NCBI GenBank assembly: GCA_964509975.1
Contig: CAZDZO010000010.1
Coordinates: 1-36,423, forward strand
Origin: CAZVBV01 sp964509975
GTDB lineage: Bacteria; Patescibacteriota; Gracilibacteria; UBA4473
Reading direction: 5' to 3'
DNA: 36,423 bases
Positions 8,044 through 14,817 of the stretch are shown here, one piece after another. The stretch's first letter is position 1. Every line of letters begins with the position of its first letter. A program made the position numbers and the translations under genes. The notes beneath the pieces are model-generated. The model was not told the DNA's origin. It saw only the letters and a list, made by a program, of their open reading frames with translations, and did no database searches.

Positions 8044-10788
8044 TTATTTTTCCGCTGGCGCCACTTTCTTCGCTGCTTCTGGAATGGCTTTGTCTACATC
8101 TTTTATCTGAACCTCTCCAACATGCTCCGCTTCAGGCTTGTCTTTTAAGAGTTCATCATTCACGGTCACGTCTTTTTTGGCGGCTTCAGAAATAGCGGCT
8201 AAGTTATCAATTCCCATTCGGGCTTCGATTTCTGCATCTACAAATTCTTTCTTTCGTCCGTATTTCATACGTGAGTACTTCTTGATAATTTCCGCAATCT
8301 TGGCGTTCTTTATTGATGGATCGTACAATGTTTCCAAGGAGAACGGTCGTGAAGTCGTATTATCAATGTTCAATTTCAAGTACGCCTTGTAGTTAGAAAT
8401 CCCGATAATATCTTGCTGTGAAAGTTCTGGTGCATATTCTTTTTCCAAATATTCTCCGTCTTCAGCTCCCACTTTGAAACTCATCATTGTTCCTACATTT
8501 CCGAACACGGCATCACGAATCTTTGAGTCTTTTTGTCCGATAGTGATTCCACCACTCCCTTCACTGAGCTGTGCAATATATTGATGTGCCATGATTAAAT
8601 TCAATCGGTATTTTCGCGCTTCCGATAGAATTGAAGCAAAGGTATCTGTTGCAAAATTCTGAAACTCATCCACGTAAAGATAGAAATCTTTTCGTTGATC
8701 ACGTGGCATTTCTCCTCGTGCCATCGCGGCCATATTAATCTTTGAAACCAAAATCAATCCCAAGAGTTGGGCGTTAATTCCTCCAATCTTTCCTTTCGAC
8801 AAATTAATCAAAAGAATTTTCCCCGTATCCATTATCTCCCGAATATCAAACGCAGACTTGGTTTGTCCAATAATGTTACGCATCGTGGTATTCGTCACAA
8901 ACGGACCAAATTTCGATGTGAAGTATGGAATCATTTCTTGTTTTTCTCGCTGTCCCGTTTGTGCCATTTCATGTTCCCAGAAGGCTCTAACGACGGGGTT
9001 CTTCACCTTTGCTACTTTATATCGTTGAAATTCATCATCGATAAATAATCGGGGAATATCAATCAAGGTGGCTCCTTCGTCTTCATCTGCCATCAACGTC
9101 AAACATCCATTTCGGAAATAGTGTTGAATACGAGGACCGAAGATTTCATTTCCGAACAGTTTAATAAAAATCTCCATTGCATCGAGTGACGCACGATCTT
9201 GATCTTCTGCACTTTTAACATCCAATAAGTTCAACCCCATTGGTCGTTGTTTATCCCCTGGATCAAAAACGATAACATCTTTTGCACGTTCCTTTGGTAC
9301 GCATGCAACAATGTCCTCAATCAAATCTCCATGAGGATCAATCACACATACTCCTTCCCCATTGGTGATATCTTGAACCGCTTGGTTCCAGAGCAACACC
9401 GATTTACCCGATCCGGATTTCCCAACAATATACTGGTGCTTGGTTCGGTCTTCTCGTTTGAATTTCACCATTTTCTCAATTCCTCGATAAACGGATTTCC
9501 CAAGTACCACACCTTCTGCAGGTAAATTAATGGGTGGCGCGAGTACTTTGTAATCGAGCCATTTAATCGTTGGGATTTTGTTGTACCTGGCATCTGGGAA
9601 GTGGTACATCGTTGCCAATTCACTGGTACTAAAGATGGATGGTTTTTCCAAAAACGCTGGCAATCGGTATTTAAAGTTATGATGAATAATCGGTGCGTTG
9701 AGGGCATTAATCGGAATGATTCGGTAGTTTTCAAATCGATTCGTTCCCCTTCCTTCGAACACGTTAAACGCGACAAAGAGTCCATCAAGGATTTCTCGGA
9801 CACGGTCTTTGCTTGGAGAACTCGCAAGCACTCGAACAGTTGTACGAAATCCCGGTTCCGCTGCTTTTTCTCCAATTGCTTTGGCCGTCTCTTCATCGGT
9901 CTGTAACATTCGCACATAGGAATCTCCTCCTGAAGCACCTGGTTGATTGGTTCCTGATCCATCAACGGCGGGATCATATCCTTTTATGAGAATCTTAAAC
10001 GGAAGCCATAAAATCCGAAGAAGTGGTCCAATGATTGGGATTTTCAAACCTTTACTTTTCGCTTTTCCCTTAAAGAGTTTGGTTCCCTTCTTGTGAGCGG
10101 ATTTTTGCCATTTGTCTGCTATGGGGTGTAGGACAAATTGAATCACCCCCTTCTCATCGTCTTGAAGTTTTGAGAAGGCATTGGCAACCGGATTGAGGGA
10201 ATCTTCCTCAATGTTTTTATAGGTTTGAATCGGATAACAAAAATTCTCTTGTGTAAAGAGATGATATCCATTGAGGTGATGTCCTTTCGTCTTGAGTTTG
10301 AATTGATCAGCGATAGGGATGGGTTCGATTTCTGCTGATTCATAAAACGATGTGACCTGCTTTTGGATAATATTTTTGTAATATTTATCACACACCACAA
10401 CAAAACGAAGTTCTCGTTTCTCTATCTGTAATTCGAATGACAATTGTGGTTTATTCCACAGTATGCGTTTGAAAATCATGTTGTAGAGATTCAAATCACG
10501 TGTTTCATGAAGTGCTCGGAAGAACTGTTCGGCTTTTCCAATTTGTTCATGAAAGTCTTTTTCGGTTTGCTGTTCTCTATCGAGTTTTGAATCGTTTCTG
10601 GGTAAGGTAATACGCAAATGTACGAGTTTATCAGTTCCATATTCACGTCTTCGATCAAAATACCTCAGGAGGAACAGTCCGAATTTGAAAACAAAGTAAA
10701 TCCCTGCAATCGCAATTACAGAAAGGATTGCAAGCTCCAAAGGAGCCTCCATAAATTTGTCGATGTATTTTTCAAGAAGTTCTTTCAT
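8044..10788 (-). CDS. Membrane-anchored VirD4/TraD-like ATPase (type IV secretion/DNA-translocase family)
   Basis: The protein has 914 residues. An N-terminal membrane segment (about 18-42) is followed by a large N-terminal domain (about 55-420) without recognisable motifs, then a RecA-like ATPase with Walker A GKSGSGKS (456-463), VIDPHGDL (482-489) and Walker B FYLYVDEFQNF (702-712), then AHQYIAQL as a sensor region. The C-terminal 70 residues are charged and Ala/Lys-rich. VIDPHGDL and VDEFQ are characteristic of VirD4/TraG/TraD-type coupling ATPases that pump DNA or protein through membranes. No relaxase or other type IV secretion gene is nearby, so a conjugation role is unproven; export or DNA uptake are alternatives. 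A strong promoter and AAGGGG precede the ATG. Confidence 0.82.
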   Translation of the reverse strand: MKELLEKYIDKFMEAPLELAILSVIAIAGIYFVFKFGLFLLRYFDRRREYGTDKLVHLRITLPRNDSKLDREQQTEKDFHEQIGKAEQFFRALHETRDLNLYNMIFKRILWNKPQLSFELQIEKRELRFVVVCDKYYKNIIQKQVTSFYESAEIEPIPIADQFKLKTKGHHLNGYHLFTQENFCYPIQTYKNIEEDSLNPVANAFSKLQDDEKGVIQFVLHPIADKWQKSAHKKGTKLFKGKAKSKGLKIPIIGPLLRILWLPFKILIKGYDPAVDGSGTNQPGASGGDSYVRMLQTDEETAKAIGEKAAEPGFRTTVRVLASSPSKDRVREILDGLFVAFNVFEGRGTNRFENYRIIPINALNAPIIHHNFKYRLPAFLEKPSIFSTSELATMYHFPDARYNKIPTIKWLDYKVLAPPINLPAEGVVLGKSVYRGIEKMVKFKREDRTKHQYIVGKSGSGKSVLLWNQAVQDITNGEGVCVIDPHGDLIEDIVACVPKERAKDVIVFDPGDKQRPMGLNLLDVKSAEDQDRASLDAMEIFIKLFGNEIFGPRIQHYFRNGCLTLMADEDEGATLIDIPRLFIDDEFQRYKVAKVKNPVVRAFWEHEMAQTGQREKQEMIPYFTSKFGPFVTNTTMRNIIGQTKSAFDIREIMDTGKILLINLSKGKIGGINAQLLGLILVSKINMAAMARGEMPRDQRKDFYLYVDEFQNFATDTFASILSEARKYRLNLIMAHQYIAQLSEGSGGITIGQKDSKIRDAVFGNVGTMMSFKVGAEDGEYLEKEYAPELSQQDIIGISNYKAYLKLNIDNTTSRPFSLETLYDPSIKNAKIAEIIKKYSRMKYGRKKEFVDAEIEARMGIDNLAAISEAAKKDVTVNDELLKDKPEAEHVGEVQIKDVDKAIPEAAKKVAPAEK

Positions 10789-10805
10789 GTCGATTTATTC
10801 CCCTT

Positions 10806-10834
10806 ATTATACCTGAAAAACGGGGTTTAAGCAA
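10806..10834 (-). promoter_or_regulatory. Promoter of VirD4-like gene (TTGCTT-N17-TATAAT)
   Basis: Read on the minus strand, the -35 box is at 10829-10834, the spacer is 17 nt and the perfect -10 box is at 10806-10811. It ends 17 nt before the ATG, so the leader would be about 11 nt and the AAGGGG at 10800-10805 would lie at or upstream of the transcript start. Confidence 0.8.
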
Positions 10835-10920
10835 GTGTTTTAAAAGGATTTTGAAGAAATTGTTTTCTTAAAAAAATATGAATTTTTCAATTTGTGTTTT
10901 TCAAAAAAAACACACTCTTT

Positions 10921-10949
10921 TGTCATCTCGAGCGAAGTCGAGAGATCCC
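10921..10949 (+). repeat. REP-like hairpin, left flank of GIY-YIG gene
   Basis: Begins TGTCATCTCGAGCGAAG and ends GAGATCCC, with an internal stem TCTCGA/TCGAGA around GCGAAG. The reverse complement of 11249-11277 matches it at 23 of 29 positions, so the two form an inverted pair. Confidence 0.85.
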
Positions 10950-10954
10950 TTCCA

Positions 10955-11248
10955 ATGCTCCAGCGACAGTATTATGTTTACATCATGGCAAGTGACAGTG
11001 GGACGTTGTATGTTGGAGTGACCAATAATTTTCTTCGACGAGTGCTGGAACATAAATCAGGAAATATTGAAGGATTTTCTAAAAATTATAATTGTAAAAA
11101 GCTCGTGTATTACGAATGGGGGAATGATGTGAGTGGCGCAATAGACAGAGAAAAACAACTCAAGAGATGGAGTCGAAAAAAGAAGGAATTCTTGATCAGA
11201 GATATGAATCCTGTGTGGAAAGATTTGACTGAAGAGATTACAGGCTAA
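10955..11248 (+). CDS. Small GIY-YIG nuclease-domain protein (YhbQ/UPF0213-like)
   Basis: The frame from ATG 10955 gives 97 residues, almost exactly one GIY-YIG domain. YYVYIM and LYVGVT form the GIY and YIG strands, with the R-x-x-E-H helix in LRRVLEHKSG, then KKLVYYE and the metal-ligand region REKQLKRW, ending with NPVWKDL. Related single-domain proteins are structure-dependent nucleases of poorly known role. The frame is open further upstream, but those codons are a translation of the REP hairpin (VISSEVERS), so the later ATG is preferred. The gene starts 5 nt after one REP and its stop touches the other, so it looks like a packaged cassette. Confidence 0.85.
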   Translation: MLQRQYYVYIMASDSGTLYVGVTNNFLRRVLEHKSGNIEGFSKNYNCKKLVYYEWGNDVSGAIDREKQLKRWSRKKKEFLIRDMNPVWKDLTEEITG

Positions 11249-11277
11249 GGGATCCCTCCGCTACGGTCGGGATGACA
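11249..11277 (-). repeat. REP-like hairpin, right flank of GIY-YIG gene
   Basis: On the minus strand it begins TGTCATCCCGACCGTAG and ends GAGGGATCCC. It is inverted relative to 10921-10949 and abuts the GIY-YIG stop codon. Confidence 0.85.
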
Positions 11278-11292
11278 GGGGGGAAGTTTTTA

Positions 11293-11323
11293 TTGAACAA
11301 AAAATGTGTTCAACATGTTTTTT
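11293..11323 (+). terminator. Hairpin with T-tract between GIY-YIG gene and rel
   Basis: TTGAACA (11293-11299) pairs with TGTTCAA (11307-11313), and TTTTTT follows after CATG. It would end plus-strand transcription of the GIY-YIG gene. A 20-nt piece of this hairpin recurs exactly inside murA at 24950-24969. Confidence 0.5.
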
Positions 11324-11329
11324 CATTAT

Positions 11330-13342
11330 TTACCGTTCTTTTACCTTCAAAACATTCGGCACTTCTTGAAGATCTTTTATCAGTTTCTGTAATTCCACAT
11401 CCGATCGAACCTCTATTGTAAAATTCCAATTAGAAATACGGTGATTTTTGTTCTGTTTATCAATCGTATGACGGGTTGAAAGTTGATCAACATTCAGTCC
11501 GTGGTTGGCGATAGTGGTCATGTAATCACGAGAGAGTCCAATGCGTTCAATGGCTTGAATTTCCAATTTTTTGGGAGTCACAAAATGAGCTTCAAGGAAA
11601 CGATCCGGACTGAGACGCTTGAGTTGTGCACAATTTTCTTTGTGAATTGTGAAAAAAAGACCTCTCGATTTATACGCGATCACACTTTGGCCCGCTTTTG
11701 GTTTACAACAAACAGGAATTTTGAACGGAATATTTCGTTCCCCACCAATAAGAATACGAGTGGGTTGTTCAATCCGTTTACTACTTTTTTGAATAGAAAT
11801 TTTTTCTCGTACTTTTGATGAAGTTGTTTTTGCTGAGTCTTTTTCATTGGTTTCTTCTTTTCGTTTATTGTTTACAAAGCTTCTGATGCGTTCTTTTGCT
11901 TTTACAGATTGAACAAAATCAAGCCATGCGGGATTTGGTTGTCGTCCTTTTTTTGTCAAGATTTCTACAATTTCTCGACTTTGGAGTTTGTAATCAAGGG
12001 GTTTTATAACTCCATTTACACGAGCTCCTACACAGCTGTCACCAATGTTTGAATGAACCGCATACGCAAAATCCACTGGCGTTGACCCAGCAGGAAGTGT
12101 TTCGACATCCCCCCTCGGCGTAAAGACGTAAATTCGGTCTGCCAAAATGCTCTCGGACATTTCTTGAAATCGTTCGTTTCGAGAACTCTCTCCTTTTTCT
12201 GCTTCTTTTGGGAGCCACTGCATTCGTCGGAGGTAGTTTTCATCAAAAGAAGAGTGTCCTGCTTTTTTATAGGCCCAGTGACAAGCTGGTCCACGTTCCG
12301 CATCAGAATCCATTTTCGGTGTTCTGATTTGGATTTCGGTTGGGAATTTGTTATTCGCGAGTCCAAGCAACGTTGTGTGTAAACTCTGATACCCATTTGG
12401 TTTAGGCACAGAAATATAATCTTTGAATCGATGTGGCATGGGATTCCATCGGGCATGAAGTGCTCCAAGGGATCGGTAACAATCGTCTCCACTTTTCACT
12501 AGTACACGAAGTCCAAAGAGATCATAAACTTCAGAACAAGAAGTAAAATTCTTTCGTTTCATCTTCTTGTAAACAGAATAAAAATGTTTTTGACGCCCCA
12601 TAACTTTCACAACTTTTATTTGTGCAGCTTCAAGTGTTTCAATAATTTCTTTTTCGGCTTGTTTCCAGGAAGCTTTTTGTTCTCTTTTTATTTCTGCAAT
12701 TTCTTCTTGCAATGTTTTATAAATTTGAGGGTGTAACTGTTTGAAACAGAGGTCTTCAATAGCGACTTTGAATTCATACAACCCCAGTTGATTGGCGACA
12801 GGAGCAAAGATTTCACAGGCTTCATTTGCAAGAGATTCTTGCGCAGCCTTGGGGAGACAATCGAGTGTTTGGAGGTTATGAATTCTCGCGGCAAGTTTCA
12901 AGAATAAGACTCGGATATCACGAGAAATAACAATGAGAAGTTTTTGAATATTTTTAAATTGTCGTTCGTGGTGATTTTCTTTGAGCAATTGCATTTGAGA
13001 AATCTCTTTCATGCATTCACAAATAAATCGCACATCTTTTTCAAATTTTTGTTCAATTTCTTCAATTGGTTCAGCCGAGTACCGAATGACATTGTATAAG
13101 AAACACGCCATAATGGTGTCAATGTCGGGTTTAATCGCGAGTAGAATTTTGGCGGTTTCCGTTGCATGTGCGAAATAAGGGTCGCCATTTTTTCGCTTAT
13201 GTCCGTGAAAAAATCGACGCCCATAGGTAAAGGAATCACAGATGAGTTTTTCTTCTTTCTTTCCAAATTTTGGATAATACCCTCGAACATCGTTCAAGAT
13301 TTCTTCTAAGGCTATATCGAAATCGTAGCGAAGAGGGGTCAT
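11330..13342 (-). CDS. rel: Long RelA/SpoT homologue: (p)ppGpp synthetase with degenerate hydrolase domain
   Basis: The 670-residue protein has the full long-RSH order: HD domain (about 40-165), synthetase (about 235-360), TGS (402-463), a Cys-Cys-His-Cys region (545-571) and a C-terminal ACT domain (598-668). The synthetase is intact: GRQKHFYSVYKKM, YDLFGLRV, RFKDYISVPKPNGYQSLHT and EIQIRT. The hydrolase is not: the H-D pair is Tyr83-Asn84 (FLYNVIRYS in place of LLHDVVEDT), and the Asp of LADRLHN is Ala152 (LAARIHN); only His59 remains. So it should make but not break (p)ppGpp, although the synthetase keeps RFKD, the motif typical of bifunctional enzymes. No Shine-Dalgarno site is visible. 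It is divergent from the secreted protein at 13483. Confidence 0.92.
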   Translation of the reverse strand: MTPLRYDFDIALEEILNDVRGYYPKFGKKEEKLICDSFTYGRRFFHGHKRKNGDPYFAHATETAKILLAIKPDIDTIMACFLYNVIRYSAEPIEEIEQKFEKDVRFICECMKEISQMQLLKENHHERQFKNIQKLLIVISRDIRVLFLKLAARIHNLQTLDCLPKAAQESLANEACEIFAPVANQLGLYEFKVAIEDLCFKQLHPQIYKTLQEEIAEIKREQKASWKQAEKEIIETLEAAQIKVVKVMGRQKHFYSVYKKMKRKNFTSCSEVYDLFGLRVLVKSGDDCYRSLGALHARWNPMPHRFKDYISVPKPNGYQSLHTTLLGLANNKFPTEIQIRTPKMDSDAERGPACHWAYKKAGHSSFDENYLRRMQWLPKEAEKGESSRNERFQEMSESILADRIYVFTPRGDVETLPAGSTPVDFAYAVHSNIGDSCVGARVNGVIKPLDYKLQSREIVEILTKKGRQPNPAWLDFVQSVKAKERIRSFVNNKRKEETNEKDSAKTTSSKVREKISIQKSSKRIEQPTRILIGGERNIPFKIPVCCKPKAGQSVIAYKSRGLFFTIHKENCAQLKRLSPDRFLEAHFVTPKKLEIQAIERIGLSRDYMTTIANHGLNVDQLSTRHTIDKQNKNHRISNWNFTIEVRSDVELQKLIKDLQEVPNVLKVKER

Positions 13343-13386
13343 TTTTAGTTAAATAATGAGAATTTTTTGAATTTTGTCTAGTCTTG

Positions 13387-13409
13387 CGTTTAAGTTCGAA
13401 AACTTAACG
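13387..13409. promoter_or_regulatory. Imperfect inverted repeat between divergent genes
   Basis: AAGTT (13392-13396) and AACTT (13401-13405) extend outward to CGTT/AACG with one bulged base. It lies between the rel start and the promoter of the gene at 13483 and could be an operator. Nothing else supports this. Confidence 0.3.
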
Positions 13410-13432
13410 TTTGAATTATTGTCGGAAGCTCC

Positions 13433-13461
13433 TTGTGGAAGCCGTTTTTTTGTGTTATAAT
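13433..13461 (+). promoter_or_regulatory. Promoter of secreted low-complexity protein (TTGTGG-N17-TATAAT)
   Basis: The -35 box is at 13433-13438 and the perfect -10 box at 13456-13461. It lies inside the longest open frame (which begins with TTG at 13411), which is why the start was moved to ATG 13483. Confidence 0.7.
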
Positions 13462-13482
13462 GAGGAGAAGTATTCGTTTTTC

Positions 13483-14577
13483 ATGAAGCAGAAAATAAGA
13501 CAAAGTTTCGGAGTACTCTGTGCGTCAGTTTTGACACTGAATGGAATTGCGTACTTTGATATTCCAGAGCATTTTTTGTCAGGAACGCTTTTGAGAGCAG
13601 AATCATTTCAGGAGACGCCGTCTTCCAATAAAGAATTTGTTCCCGCGGTTCCACGGATTAAACCATCAGTGTCTCAAAAAGAATTTATTCCAGCAGTTCC
13701 ACGAAAAGCACCATTTATTTCCATTCGCAAACCTTTGGAAAAAGAATTTATTCCAGCTATGCCACGACGAATAGGAATAAAACCAATTATTAAAGAAACG
13801 ACAGAAACGACAAAAACGACAGAGACAACAAAAATAGTAGAAGAAAATACGGAAACAAACAGTACAGAATCTTCTTCAACGGAAGAAAAAGAATTTTTAC
13901 CAGCAACACCAAAATTTGCAAAACAAGCAAAAACGTACAAAAACAGAAATGGATTCGAGGTGTTTCATGGATATCAATATTCCGCTTTAGATACAGAGGA
14001 TCATCTCCAAATGGTAAAATCAGTACGCACCGATCGTAATTCAAAAATTCATACAGGAGGTGCTGAAAATTATAGAACAACGAATTATCGAAAGTCGACG
14101 TATGTCTCGGATATGAAAACTTCAGCAGGTACTCAAAAGCCAGAAAGACGCAATATAACTTTGAAAGAAAAAAATACGGTTGGATATGTTCCAGAGGTAA
14201 AACAGCGGACAGATAAAAAGAGTCGTTATTCTCTTCGATATTCGTTTCAAGACACAGGGACTGCTTTGTCTTTTAAACGAGCAAAAGCACAAAAAGAATC
14301 TCGGAACATCCATAATAGTGAAGTTTGGGAACATGATCGATTACCTTGGGTTGATCCAAATGTTGAAAAAACACGCGCTCCCATTCAAATTAATAATCCA
14401 GATTCTCGAAAAGAATTGATTAAATATTTGAAAAAGAAACTTGCGGAAGAGGAAGCTTTCCAAGCACAACTTGAAAAAGAGTTAGAAGAAGAATTTGGAG
14501 ACAAAAAAGAAACAGAATCTTCTTCTAATGAGGAAAGTTCAGAGGAAGAGAGTTCATCTTCTTCTACGACAGAATGA
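13483..14577 (+). CDS. Secreted low-complexity protein with KEFxPAxP(R/K) repeats
   Basis: Not recognised. From ATG 13483 it has 364 residues. It begins with a signal-type segment (MKQKIRQSFGVLCASVLTLN). Four copies of KEF(V/I/L)PA(V/M/T)P(R/K) follow at about residues 50-58, 66-74, 87-95 and 136-144, the last two separated by a Thr/Glu tract. The middle is basic and polar. A charged helix (KKLAEEEAFQAQLEKELEEE) precedes a Ser/Glu-rich tail. There are no Cys pairs, membrane helices or catalytic motifs. The layout suggests an extracytoplasmic, largely disordered protein; the spaced repeats may be binding or processing sites. A promoter lies just upstream, and a REP pair follows the stop. Confidence 0.7.
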   Translation: MKQKIRQSFGVLCASVLTLNGIAYFDIPEHFLSGTLLRAESFQETPSSNKEFVPAVPRIKPSVSQKEFIPAVPRKAPFISIRKPLEKEFIPAMPRRIGIKPIIKETTETTKTTETTKIVEENTETNSTESSSTEEKEFLPATPKFAKQAKTYKNRNGFEVFHGYQYSALDTEDHLQMVKSVRTDRNSKIHTGGAENYRTTNYRKSTYVSDMKTSAGTQKPERRNITLKEKNTVGYVPEVKQRTDKKSRYSLRYSFQDTGTALSFKRAKAQKESRNIHNSEVWEHDRLPWVDPNVEKTRAPIQINNPDSRKELIKYLKKKLAEEEAFQAQLEKELEEEFGDKKETESSSNEESSEEESSSSSTTE

Positions 14578-14628
14578 AATTTAAAAGAATCGTCATTGTC
14601 GCTTGATTTACAAAAGGGAATTTAAATA

Positions 14629-14652
14629 TGTCATTCCGGCTTGTTCGGAATC
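14629..14652 (+). repeat. REP-like hairpin, left member of pair
   Basis: Begins TGTCATTCCGGCTTG, with the stem TTCCG/CGGAA. Its inverted partner is at 14743-14766. The region 14578-14817 otherwise holds only the pbp promoter. Confidence 0.75.
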
Positions 14653-14742
14653 GGTTAACTCATTGGGAACAGGTTAAAAGCGCTAGCACGGAACGAATGT
14701 TGGTTTTTCGTAATACTCTGTGGACAGGAAAATTACTGAAGC

Positions 14743-14766
14743 GATCCTGGGCAAGCCAAGATGACA
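14743..14766 (-). repeat. REP-like hairpin, right member of pair
   Basis: On the minus strand it begins TGTCATCTTGGCTTGCCC and ends GGATC. It is inverted relative to 14629-14652, 90 bp away, with no gene between them. Confidence 0.75.
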
Positions 14767-14781
14767 AGTGTTTTTTATTCC

Positions 14782-14809
14782 TTGTAATTCCCCCCTTTTT
14801 TTCTACAAT
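14782..14809 (+). promoter_or_regulatory. Promoter of penicillin-binding protein (TTGTAA-N16-TACAAT)
   Basis: The -35 box is at 14782-14787 and the -10 box at 14804-14809. The ATG is 8 nt past the -10, so transcription would start about 2 nt before it. Confidence 0.65.
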
Positions 14810-14817
14810 TTGGCGGA

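Noticed and set aside
10892..10954. N-terminal extension of the GIY-YIG protein
   Set aside because: It is a translation of the REP hairpin (VISSEVERS); the domain begins right after ATG 10955.
13411..13482. Upstream TTG start of the secreted protein
   Set aside because: A consensus promoter lies inside this stretch, and a proper signal peptide begins at ATG 13483.
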